Below are positions 27,788-35,420 of a stretch of DNA of 64,000 bases, in pieces. Source of the DNA: Casp-alpha2 sp036337015 (lineage in GTDB: Bacteria > Pseudomonadota > Alphaproteobacteria > Rhodospirillales > Casp-alpha2); assembly GCA_036337015.1 (NCBI GenBank), contig JAYZEZ010000007.1, positions 558,001 through 622,000 on the forward strand, given 5' to 3'. Position 1 is the stretch's first letter. Each line of letters begins with the position of its first letter. The notes under the pieces were generated by a model. The model was given only the letters and a program-made list of their open reading frames with translations. It did no database searches and had not been told where the DNA came from. The position numbers were made by a program, and so were the translations under genes.

Positions 27788-29944
27788 CTACTTAGAAGAT
27801 AAGTTCCGTGTTTCTATAATATCAATTATTTCGCCCGCAGCTTTTGGAATATTAGTGCCTGGCCCATAGACAGCAACTACGCCGTGACCAATTAGAAAAT
27901 CGTGATCTTGAGGTGGAATTACCCCTCCACAAGTGACTAAAATATCCTCCGCTTTACCCTTTTTTAAATTTTCAATCAACTGTGGCACCAGTGTCTTGTG
28001 GCCTGCCGCCTGAGACGATACCCCAATCACATGAACATCATTTTCAATTGCTTCGCGAGCTGCTTCTTCAGGAGTTTGAAACATTGGGCCTAAATCTACC
28101 TCAAATCCCAGATCCGCAAAAGCCGACGCTATTATTCGAGCGCCTCGATCATGACCATCCTGACCTAATTTTACAACTAACATACGTGGGCGCCGCCCTT
28201 CTATCTTACTAAAGGATTCAACTTTAGTACGTATTTTACAAAAACCCTCATCACCTTCATAAGCAGCGCCATAAATTCCAGTTATTGGTTTTACCTGTGA
28301 GTGGTAGCGTGTAAAAACTTCCTCAAGAGAATTTGAAATTTCTCCCACTGTTGCACGAGCTCGAACAGCTCTAATTGAGAGTTCTAATAGATTTTTATTT
28401 CCTTGTTCTGCTGCTTGTCGTAAATTTTCTAGAGCTCTAGTACAAGCGTTTGAATCACGACTCTCTCTGATTGAGTTCAGTCGCTTTATTTGATTTTTAC
28501 GAACTGCAGAATTATCTATTTCCAGTAAATTCACATCTGGATCTTGTTTTGATCTATGCTTATTCACTCCAACAACAATTTCTTCTTTTCTATCAATTCT
28601 AGCCTGCTTGCGTGCCGCACTTTCTTCTATAAGTTGCTTAGGAATACCAACCGATACAGCCTTTGTCATACCCCCTAAATTTTCAACTTCTTTAATTAAT
28701 TTTCGTGCCTCATTTGCAACCGAGTTTGTTAAGCTCTCTAAATAATAGCTTCCGCCCAAAGGATCTATAACGTTAGCGATTCCGGTTTCCTCAGCAATTA
28801 CCAATTGAGTGTTTCGCGCTATACGAGCCGATTCTGGTGTTGGCAAAGCCAAGGCCTCATCAAAGGCATTAGTGTGAAGACTTTGAGTTCCACCAAGTAT
28901 GGCAGCCAAGCCTTCAATAGTAGTTCTAATTATATTGTTATATGGATCTGATGCAGCTAGAGAAGCCCCAGAAGTCTGACAATGCGTTCGAAGCATTGAA
29001 GATCGCTCTTCCTTAGGGTTAAACGGGGCCATCAACTCAACCCATAAAAGTCGAGCTGCACGCAATTTGGCAATTTCCATGAAAAAATTCATTCCAATAT
29101 TAAAGAAAAAGCTTAAGCGGGGAGCGAAAGTATCTATGTCAAGTCCTTTAACCTTAGCGGCACGAACATATTCCAAACCATTTGCTAGAGTAAATGCAAG
29201 TTCTTGGACAATTGTGGCTCCTGCCTCTTGCATATGATAGCCAGAGATAGAAATTGAATTGAATTTTGGCATTTTTATTGAGGTATATTCTATAATCTCG
29301 GAAACAATTCGCATGCTGGGCTCCGGAGGATAAATATAGGTATTACGAACCATAAATTCCTTTAAAATATCATTCTGAATAGTGCCCGTAAGTTTATCTT
29401 GAGTTACACCTTGTTCTTCTGCAGCCACAATAAAACTAGCCAAAACCGGAAGAACTGCACCATTCATAGTCATTGAAACACTCATCTTATCAAGCGGAAT
29501 ATCTTTGAATAAGATTTTCATATCTTCTACAGAATCTATAGCTACTCCTGCCTTTCCAACATCACCTATGACACGAGGATGATCGGAATCAAATCCGCGA
29601 TGCGTGGCTAAATCAAAAGCTACAGACAGACCTTTTTGCCCAGCAGCTAAATTATTACGGAAAAACTTGTTAGATTCCTCGGCTGTCGAAAATCCAGCAT
29701 ATTGCCTAACGGTCCAGAGTCGACCTGGATACATGCTTGCTCGAGGCCCTCTAATAAATGGAAAAAATCCAGGAAGCGTATTTAATGTTTCAATACCTTC
29801 CAAATCCTCTGCTGTATATAAAGCTTTAACCTTTATTCCTTCAGGGGTATGCCAAGCTAAATCATCAGCAGAACAACCATTAAGTTCCTCTTCAACGCGA
29901 GCATTCCAAGCCTCAAATACAGCTTCATCATTTTTTTTAGTCAT
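27788..29944 (-). CDS. scpA: Methylmalonyl-CoA mutase, large catalytic subunit
   Basis: An adenosylcobalamin-dependent mutase of 718 residues interconverting methylmalonyl-CoA and succinyl-CoA. The N-terminal TIM barrel includes FIRGPRASMYPGRLWTVRQY, and the C-terminal B12-binding domain shows LGQDGHDRGARIIASAF (DxHxxG at about residues 598-603). It is the single-polypeptide, fully active type. The ATG at 29944 with GAGAGG upstream is chosen over a TTG four codons earlier. Partner genes such as an epimerase, meaB or propionyl-CoA carboxylase are not in the window. The gene symbol varies between genomes (mcmA, scpA, mutB). Confidence 0.96.
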   Translation of the reverse strand: MTKKNDEAVFEAWNARVEEELNGCSADDLAWHTPEGIKVKALYTAEDLEGIETLNTLPGFFPFIRGPRASMYPGRLWTVRQYAGFSTAEESNKFFRNNLAAGQKGLSVAFDLATHRGFDSDHPRVIGDVGKAGVAIDSVEDMKILFKDIPLDKMSVSMTMNGAVLPVLASFIVAAEEQGVTQDKLTGTIQNDILKEFMVRNTYIYPPEPSMRIVSEIIEYTSIKMPKFNSISISGYHMQEAGATIVQELAFTLANGLEYVRAAKVKGLDIDTFAPRLSFFFNIGMNFFMEIAKLRAARLLWVELMAPFNPKEERSSMLRTHCQTSGASLAASDPYNNIIRTTIEGLAAILGGTQSLHTNAFDEALALPTPESARIARNTQLVIAEETGIANVIDPLGGSYYLESLTNSVANEARKLIKEVENLGGMTKAVSVGIPKQLIEESAARKQARIDRKEEIVVGVNKHRSKQDPDVNLLEIDNSAVRKNQIKRLNSIRESRDSNACTRALENLRQAAEQGNKNLLELSIRAVRARATVGEISNSLEEVFTRYHSQVKPITGIYGAAYEGDEGFCKIRTKVESFSKIEGRRPRMLVVKLGQDGHDRGARIIASAFADLGFEVDLGPMFQTPEEAAREAIENDVHVIGVSSQAAGHKTLVPQLIENLKKGKAEDILVTCGGVIPPQDHDFLIGHGVVAVYGPGTNIPKAAGEIIDIIETRNLSSK

Positions 29945-30070
29945 GAGGCCTCTCAAAGAACAATGATTTAGTTAGCAATTATAGGGGAAACTTTTCCTAC
30001 AGCGACACACCAAATTTACAGTAGGGCCAAATAAAAATTTTAAAAGCAATCTTAAAAGTTAAAAAATAAC

Positions 30071-30097
30071 TTATCCACACAATATATAGTGTATAAT
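30071..30097 (+). promoter_or_regulatory. gcrA promoter region with a perfect DnaA box
   Basis: TTATCCACA at 30071-30079 is an exact match to the high-affinity DnaA box. It overlaps the -35 position of a consensus -10 element TATAAT at 30092-30097, which would start a transcript about 120 bases before the gcrA ATG. In Caulobacter DnaA is known to promote gcrA transcription, so the arrangement fits a conserved control. The promoter assignment is from sequence only. Confidence 0.6.
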
Positions 30098-30224
30098 CTG
30101 TTCATTCCCTCAAAATATTGTTATAAATACTTTTAAATTTTTCAATGTTTATATAAAAATACGACTCGATAATTTTCTATAGGCAAAGATAAAAAAAGCC
30201 TGTTGATAAAAAATGAGGAAGCAA

Positions 30225-30584
30225 ATGTCAGAAGAATGGACACCGACACGTGTAAGCATATTGATTGCACTTTGGAACGAGGGACTAACCACTAGCGCTA
30301 TTGGAAAAAAACTTGGTGTTACAAAAAATGCTGTTGTTGGCAAGGTGCATCGTTTAGGCCTGCCCTCAAGAGGCTCACCTATCCGCAAGAAGCCAGATCC
30401 TATTAAAGTAATCAGTCTAAGGGATCTTCGTCCTGGTATGTGTTGTTGGCCTAACAGCGACCCAGATAAAGAGGATTTTCACTTTTGTGGTGATCCAACA
30501 GAACAAGATAAACCATATTGCGCATATCATTGTGAAAGAGCATATGTAAAGAATAACCGAGACAAAAAATCTGCCGCAGCTTAA
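30225..30584 (+). CDS. gcrA: GcrA cell-cycle regulator
   Basis: A 119-residue GcrA-family protein, an alphaproteobacterial transcription factor that works with RNA polymerase sigma-70 at promoters carrying CcrM-methylated GANTC sites. The N-terminal DNA-binding helix-turn-helix (EEWTPTRVSILIALWNEG then TTSAIGKKLGVTKNAVVGKV) and the downstream HRLGLPSRGSP are diagnostic. The C-terminal part has the cysteine/histidine-rich region around MCCWPNSDP and YCAYHCERAY. The ATG at 30225 is preceded by GAGGAA, so it is preferred over the ATG four codons upstream. A DnaA box lies in its promoter. Confidence 0.95.
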   Translation: MSEEWTPTRVSILIALWNEGLTTSAIGKKLGVTKNAVVGKVHRLGLPSRGSPIRKKPDPIKVISLRDLRPGMCCWPNSDPDKEDFHFCGDPTEQDKPYCAYHCERAYVKNNRDKKSAAA

Positions 30585-30677
30585 TTAAAAATTTACACAT
30601 TCATTGAGTTAAAATGAACCTAAGATTACAGCTAATAAGCAGGTATTAGCTCTAGCTAGAATTTCAGCTCATTCACA

Positions 30678-30722
30678 ACCTTTTCTTGTAAATTCTTTAA
30701 AAAACAAACCTTTCTTGTAAAA
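30678..30722 (+). repeat. Pair of direct repeats upstream of the PagL-like gene
   Basis: AACCTTTTCTTGTAAA (from about 30677) and AACCTTTCTTGTAAAA (from about 30707) repeat with a shift of about 29 bases, close to three helical turns. They lie about 110-150 bp before the deacylase start and could be regulator binding sites. In such AT-rich DNA, chance similarity remains possible. Confidence 0.4.
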
Positions 30723-30724
30723 GT

Positions 30725-30750
30725 TTTTTCTGAAAATCAAATCAGAAAAA
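30725..30750. repeat. Inverted repeat upstream of the PagL-like gene
   Basis: TTTTTCTGA and TCAGAAAAA (9-bp perfect arms, 8-base spacer) sit just upstream of the candidate promoter at 30760-30787. It is either an operator-like palindrome or a weak hairpin; its AT-rich stem argues against a terminator. Confidence 0.45.
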
Positions 30751-30759
30751 TATAATTTC

Positions 30760-30787
30760 TTGAATTTAAAGATAACCTCTCTATTAT
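30760..30787 (+). promoter_or_regulatory. Candidate promoter of the PagL-like gene
   Basis: TTGAAT (30760-30765) and TATTAT (30782-30787) are separated by 16 bases, placing a start site about 33 bases before the GTG. A second possible -10, TATAAT at 30751-30756, lies next to the inverted repeat. Confidence 0.35.
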
Positions 30788-30826
30788 ATTGGAGTTTGGG
30801 CGTTCTAAAAGTGGATACAGAATTAA

Positions 30827-31357
30827 GTGTTTAAAAACTTTACACTTTCGTTTTTTTTAGCTTTTGCAACTTGCTGTGTTTTTCACACTGCAGCCAGAGC
30901 AGATGATCCTAGCTTCCTAACGTTAGGTGTTGGAGCCTTTGACTTTAACCGCGAAAAAGACGAAGGATTGGAATTTCGATTAGATTATCGATCCGATCAT
31001 AAAATTTGGCATTTTAAGCCATTCGCTACTGGCGCACTAGTAACAAATGGTATGACGTTTTTTGGTGCGGGACTTTTACTCGATGTTTATTTTGGTAAGC
31101 GTTACGTCATAACGCCTAGTATTGCACCCACTTGGTGGCACGGCAAAACAGATGATTTAGATCTTGGTCATGGCCTAGAGTTTCGATCACAAATTGATTT
31201 TGCATACAGATTTGATGATCGTTCGCGTTTAGGTCTTGCCATTTCTCATTCTTCCAATGCTTCTCTTGGCGACACAAACCCTGGAACAGAAACATTAATG
31301 CTAAATTACTCATACCCTTTTGGAAAAATACCTTTTGAAAAATTATTTGGTCGTTAA
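30827..31357 (+). CDS. PagL-like acyloxyacyl hydrolase (lipid A 3-O-deacylase family)
   Basis: A 176-residue outer-membrane beta-barrel protein with a clear signal peptide (hydrophobic residues 5-20, cleavage probably after ARA). Alternating beta-strand patterns run to the C-terminus, which ends near an aromatic residue. The motif LAISHSSNASLGDTNPGTE near residue 142 matches the PagL catalytic His-Ser region, with a downstream glutamate. PagL removes the 3-position acyl chain of lipid A in the outer membrane. The start is GTG with no obvious ribosome binding site. It is not adjacent to the lipid A genes at 5-11 kb but belongs to the same pathway. Confidence 0.82.
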   Translation: MFKNFTLSFFLAFATCCVFHTAARADDPSFLTLGVGAFDFNREKDEGLEFRLDYRSDHKIWHFKPFATGALVTNGMTFFGAGLLLDVYFGKRYVITPSIAPTWWHGKTDDLDLGHGLEFRSQIDFAYRFDDRSRLGLAISHSSNASLGDTNPGTETLMLNYSYPFGKIPFEKLFGR

Positions 31358-31444
31358 TATTTGTGTCGTTTTGTGTTCATAATATAAATTTACCATTGAT
31401 TGTTGCATAAAATATAAAATGATGTTTTTGCCAACTGAAAATAT

Positions 31445-31521
31445 GGTCCCGTAGTTCAGTTGGATAGAACGCAAGATTCCTAATCTTGAGGTCACAGGTT
31501 CGAATCCTGTCGGGATCACCA
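31445..31521 (+). tRNA. tRNA-Arg (anticodon CCT)
   Basis: A complete 77-nt cloverleaf. The acceptor arms are GGTCCCG and CGGGATC, the D-arm has GTTC/GAAC, the anticodon stem CAAGA/TCTTG encloses the loop TTCCTAA, and the T-arm has ACAGG TTCGAAT CCTGT. A genome-encoded CCA end follows. The anticodon CCT reads AGG (arginine). The gene lies 87 bp after the PagL-like gene. Confidence 0.97.
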
Positions 31522-31605
31522 TCAACTGCCTTGAAAAATATCGTCCATTTCACCGTTTCCATACTATTATTTAAGCACAAAAAGTTCAGCAGCTTGTCTA
31601 AACAA

Positions 31606-32031
31606 ATGAAACCATATTTTATCTCGCCTGTTAACAAACAGTCCCTTGTTGAAAGATTTCTTTGGACAAAAAATGATTGTACAATCTACGAAAATTGTCG
31701 TTGGAGTGATGGAGTCATATCGATTTTAGTTCCAACAAATGATCCAAACTTTAATCCACATGCCATAGTCAAGAATATTAGCAATGAATGGAACCAATAT
31801 GATTGCGAGATGAAGGAAGGATTTGATGGTGAAGTAGAGTGGGATTATGGAAATTTATTTAAGCAACAAGAATGGGAACAACTCTTTACGAAGACAGGGT
31901 CTGACATTCGTGAAGAACTACAAAAACTTGGATGGAGGCAAACTGAGAGACATTTTTTTATTGAGGGAGAAATAGAGATTGAATCAGAGGAAACAATAAA
32001 AATACGAAATAACTATAACCTAGAGTGGTAA
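31606..32031 (+). CDS. Hypothetical protein, unrecognised
   Basis: A 141-residue soluble protein that I do not recognise. The frame is open back into the tRNA gene, but that part is an artefact; the first reasonable start is the ATG at 31606, which lacks a clear ribosome binding site. The protein is acidic and rich in tryptophan and charged residues (for example KNDCTIYENCRWSDGVISIL and GWRQTERHFFIEGEIEIES), with no signal peptide, membrane segment or known motif. It sits 84 bp after tRNA-Arg and before a secreted protease. Codon use looks like that of its neighbours, so recent transfer is not evident. Confidence 0.6.
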   Translation: MKPYFISPVNKQSLVERFLWTKNDCTIYENCRWSDGVISILVPTNDPNFNPHAIVKNISNEWNQYDCEMKEGFDGEVEWDYGNLFKQQEWEQLFTKTGSDIREELQKLGWRQTERHFFIEGEIEIESEETIKIRNNYNLEW

Positions 32032-32173
32032 ACACACGAACTTCATTAACTATTAATTTTCTTTTCCTAATTCTGTTATAAAGTAAATTAATTTATCAAA
32101 ACTTCCTGAAGGACAGTAGAAAAATCTATTTTTTATATTTGTAAAATTACGAATTTAGGTGGAATATTAAAAA

Positions 32174-33139
32174 ATGATAGGTCCTTATGTATTTCTAAAA
32201 CAAAAACACTTATCTTTATGTAATATAATATCTATTTTAGTTTTATTTTTAAATCCACCTGTGCTTGCTGAAGGATTAAATCCAAAAATCTTAGAGTCTG
32301 TTGTAAGCATTTTACCAGAATGGCCAAGCGATAGACGGCGTAATAAAGAACCAGAGGCTTCTGCGGTTGCCATTTTCCCAGGAGGTTATTTAGCGACGAA
32401 TGATCATGTCATTAATCTGGCCAAATCAATAAGGGTTAGGCTAAATAACGGCCGCATTATTAAAGCTCAGATTATTGGAAGAGACTTTTTAACAGATCTA
32501 GCACTTTTAAAGATTCCCAAAAATTTACCGATACTTCCTATCGGTAGTTATCCAACCATAGGTGAAAAAGTTTGCGCTATAGGTAATCAGTTTGGATTAG
32601 GTTTATCAGTAACTTGTGGTGTTGCTTCTGCACTCCACCGCACTGGGACTGGTTTCAACCCAATAGAAGACTTCATTCAAACAGATGCGGTGGTTAACCC
32701 TGGCGGATCAGGTGGAGCACTAGTTGATAAAGAAGGAAACTTAGTTGGACTAATTTCAGCGATCTTCACAAAAGATAATGATGCTAACATTGGTGTAAAT
32801 TTTGCTACATCTACAAATTTAGTCTTGCGAGTTTTAAGGGAAATTAAAGAGAAAGGACGAGTTATTAGAGGCAACCCTGGTTTTAAGGTTCGAAACTTAA
32901 CAATCAAAGAACGACAAAAATTTGTTGGCGCATTAATAGCCCAAATTTCAAAAAATAGCCCTGCAAAAAAATCTGGTTTAAGGGAAGGCGATATTATAAT
33001 TGGAATTAATAAAAGAAACATAATTCGTACTACTGATATCCCTAGCGCAATTCATATGGTACGTCTAAATGTTCCTATAACTATCCGATATATTCGAAAT
33101 GGTATAAAAGATACAACTACACTAGTGTTGAAAAAGTAA
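32174..33139 (+). CDS. HtrA/DegP-like periplasmic serine protease with one PDZ domain
   Basis: A 321-residue exported trypsin-like protease. The N-terminus has a hydrophobic segment ending near VLAEG (signal peptide or anchor). The catalytic triad is intact: H in TNDHVINLA, D in LTDLALLKI and S in VNPGGSGGALVD. One PDZ domain covers the last about 90 residues (AQISKNSPAKKSGLREGDII). This resembles the shorter DegS/DegQ-type quality-control proteases. Its stop lies eight bases from the convergent CoA-transferase gene. Confidence 0.92.
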   Translation: MIGPYVFLKQKHLSLCNIISILVLFLNPPVLAEGLNPKILESVVSILPEWPSDRRRNKEPEASAVAIFPGGYLATNDHVINLAKSIRVRLNNGRIIKAQIIGRDFLTDLALLKIPKNLPILPIGSYPTIGEKVCAIGNQFGLGLSVTCGVASALHRTGTGFNPIEDFIQTDAVVNPGGSGGALVDKEGNLVGLISAIFTKDNDANIGVNFATSTNLVLRVLREIKEKGRVIRGNPGFKVRNLTIKERQKFVGALIAQISKNSPAKKSGLREGDIIIGINKRNIIRTTDIPSAIHMVRLNVPITIRYIRNGIKDTTTLVLKK

Positions 33140-33147
33140 AAGTAACA

Positions 33148-34356
33148 TTATTTAGCTATTACAATTTCGTCCTTGATCATTTCTTCTATAGCCTTTGCCT
33201 TATACCCATATTCTTCAAGTACCTCACGAGTATGTTCGCCAAAAATAGGCGCCCCTTCTTTTAAACGACAAGGTGTTTTAGAAAATTTTACCGGTACACC
33301 TATTGTTTTAACCGACCCTACACTACTGTGATTGACTTTAACGACCATCTCTCGAGCCAATGTTTGAGGGTCATTTTGCATCTGATTTACATTAAGAACT
33401 GGCCCTGCTGGAACCCCTGCATCTTCAAAACGCTTTAGCCATTCATCTGTAGAGCGTTCAATTATAATGGGACTCAGGGCTTTTTCTAATTCTTTAAGAT
33501 TTTTCATTCGATTCACGTTATCTTTAAACCTTGGATCCTCAGCAATTTTTTGAGCTTGAATAGCATTCAGAAAGATCAGCCAATTTCTTTGATTTGCAGC
33601 TCCTACCGTGATCCATCCATCAGAAGTCTGAAATGCTTGATACGGACTATTAAGAGGGTGTGCCGACCCCATAGGTCCAGGAGCCTCCCCCGTAGCCAAT
33701 CCAATAGCTGATTGCCAATATGTGTGGATAATTCCAGCTTCAAAAAGTGATGTATCAATTTTTTGTCCCTCACCGGTTTTTAGCTTATGTGCATACGCAG
33801 CACTACAAGCCATTGCACCTAGCAAACCAGCGGTTATGTCAGTTATTGGAGCACCCATTTTTACCGGCGGCCTTCCAGGAGCTTCTCCAGTAATGCTCAT
33901 CAAACCACTCATTCCTTGAGCAATTAAATCAAAGCCACCTCGTTCCGCATAGGGTCCAGTTCGTCCAAAGCCAGAAATAGCGCAATAAATAAGACCAGGA
34001 TTAGCTTTTTTTAGACTATCATATCCCAGACCTAACTTATCCATAGTATCCATTCTATAATTTTCTATAACAACATCTGCAGTTTTAAGAAGATGTTTAA
34101 TTATCTCCTTACCTTTTGTTTTTTTTAAATTAACTGCAATTCCCCGTTTATTACGGTTCAACATCATAAAGGAAGCAGCTTCACCTTTGATATCAGGGGG
34201 TAAAAATCTTCTAGAATCATCACCTCCAGGAATTTTTTCTACTTTAATTACATCAGCCCCCATATCTGCTAACATCAGACCACAAGTGGGGCCTGCCATG
34301 ATATGGGCAAGTTCAATAACTTTCATACCCCGAAGCGGGCCACTGCTATTTGACAC
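33148..34356 (-). CDS. CaiB/BaiF family (class III) CoA-transferase
   Basis: A 402-residue class III CoA-transferase that moves CoA between carboxylic acids. Landmarks are GMKVIELAHIMAGPTCGLML, DMGADVIKVEK, NRNKRGIAVNLK and APITDITAGLLGA, in which D173 matches the catalytic aspartate. The frame stays open to 34440, but the GTG at 34356 has AAGGGG seven bases upstream and lies one base after the crotonase stop, so I place the start there. Co-transcription with the enoyl-CoA hydratase-like gene suggests a small catabolic unit for an unknown acid. The substrate cannot be named. Confidence 0.92.
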   Translation of the reverse strand: MSNSSGPLRGMKVIELAHIMAGPTCGLMLADMGADVIKVEKIPGGDDSRRFLPPDIKGEAASFMMLNRNKRGIAVNLKKTKGKEIIKHLLKTADVVIENYRMDTMDKLGLGYDSLKKANPGLIYCAISGFGRTGPYAERGGFDLIAQGMSGLMSITGEAPGRPPVKMGAPITDITAGLLGAMACSAAYAHKLKTGEGQKIDTSLFEAGIIHTYWQSAIGLATGEAPGPMGSAHPLNSPYQAFQTSDGWITVGAANQRNWLIFLNAIQAQKIAEDPRFKDNVNRMKNLKELEKALSPIIIERSTDEWLKRFEDAGVPAGPVLNVNQMQNDPQTLAREMVVKVNHSSVGSVKTIGVPVKFSKTPCRLKEGAPIFGEHTREVLEEYGYKAKAIEEMIKDEIVIAK

Positions 34357-34357
34357 T

Positions 34358-35137
34358 TTAACGCCCCTTAAACTTCGGTTTTTTCTTTTCAAGAAATGCC
34401 TGATATCCAATTTTAAAGTCTTCAGTATCATAGCAAGCATAAGCTTCTTTTATTTCATCTTTGCTTGGTGGTGTAGAGTCAGTCATGCGGTCAAGAAACT
34501 TCCGGTGCCAACGATGTACTAATGGTGCACCATCAGCAATTCTTCTAGCAGCAGCTTCCGATTCAACCTCAACATCATTGTCGGGCACAACGCGACTGAC
34601 AATGCCTTTCTGCAAAGCCTCATGAGAATCTAATATGCGGCCTTCAAGTAGGATCTCATGGGCGCACTGATGTCCGACAAGATCTTTCAGTGCGGCTAGT
34701 TCTTGGTACCCCATAACCAAACCTAACTTGCTTATGGGCGCACCAAACCTACTTGATTCTCCACATATTCTGATTTCACAAAGTCCTGCAATTTCTAAAC
34801 CTCCACCAACACATATTCCCTTTATCATAGCCACTTTTGGAATTAAACATGATCGAATCGCTCTTATCGTCTTATCCATTATCTTGCCATATGATTCTGC
34901 TTGTATCGAATTAGACCTCTCAGATGCAAATTCTGAAATATCGTTGCCTGGACAAAAAGCTCTATCGCCAGCACCACGGAGAATAATACAACGTATGTTC
35001 GTTTCCTTTGACAATTCATCTATAACAAAACCAAGCCGTGACCACATATCTTTTGTAAAGGCGTTCAGCTTATCCGGCCTATTAAATGTCACGGTTGCAA
35101 TTTCACCATCGCTATCTTTAAGAATATGATCCATCAT
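34358..35137 (-). CDS. Enoyl-CoA hydratase/isomerase (crotonase) family protein
   Basis: A 259-residue crotonase-fold protein. The oxyanion-hole regions are visible as AFCPGNDISEFA and GICVGGGLEIAGLCEIRICG. The first catalytic-type glutamate is present in GGGLEIAG, but the second, usually found in FGxPE, is replaced in RFGAPISKLGL. It may therefore not be a standard hydratase. It precedes the CoA-transferase by one base and is probably translated together with it. The ATG starts at 35137 or one codon later. Confidence 0.9.
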   Translation of the reverse strand: MMDHILKDSDGEIATVTFNRPDKLNAFTKDMWSRLGFVIDELSKETNIRCIILRGAGDRAFCPGNDISEFASERSNSIQAESYGKIMDKTIRAIRSCLIPKVAMIKGICVGGGLEIAGLCEIRICGESSRFGAPISKLGLVMGYQELAALKDLVGHQCAHEILLEGRILDSHEALQKGIVSRVVPDNDVEVESEAAARRIADGAPLVHRWHRKFLDRMTDSTPPSKDEIKEAYACYDTEDFKIGYQAFLEKKKPKFKGR

Positions 35138-35198
35138 ATTTTTAATATTGCGACACCATGGCCCACCGTCAAGGTAAGAAGATAAAATTATATAATGC

Positions 35199-35238
35199 TA
35201 GTTTAGCATAAAAATGAATTCATTTTTATGCTAAACTA
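35199..35238. repeat. Perfect 40-bp palindrome
   Basis: Twenty bases (35199-35218) are followed directly by their exact reverse complement (35219-35238), with no spacer and GAATTC-like symmetry at the centre. It lies in the 283-bp gap between the divergent crotonase unit (start at 35137) and the FAD/Fe-S dehydrogenase (start at 35421). It cannot be a terminator for either gene, so an operator or a structured leader is more likely. A GntR regulator is encoded downstream. Confidence 0.9.
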
Positions 35239-35420
35239 AAATTAAAAGGTGTGATTTAAAAAAATATTTCATTAAATGATTGAATAATATGTCTTTTTTA
35301 TGTAAGTACAAATATTTTTACAGGTGTTCAAGTTGCTATAAACAGGGCATTTTTGCATTCATTATTTTTTTATTAAATTATAAAGGCATTATAAATAATT
35401 TTAGTTAGAAGATTTACCAG

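Noticed and set aside
30163..30167. GACTC (a GANTC CcrM methylation site) upstream of gcrA
   Set aside because: One such site is expected by chance in a few hundred bases, so its presence alone says nothing about methylation control.
31343..31637. Antisense reading frames across the tRNA-Arg gene, and the plus-strand frame starting inside the tRNA
   Set aside because: Such frames arise in every tRNA gene of this type; the T-arm and acceptor sequences produce the same spurious peptides and there is no independent support.
31445..32031. Possible integrated element at tRNA-Arg
   Set aside because: No integrase, no second copy of the tRNA 3' end and no shift in base composition were seen.
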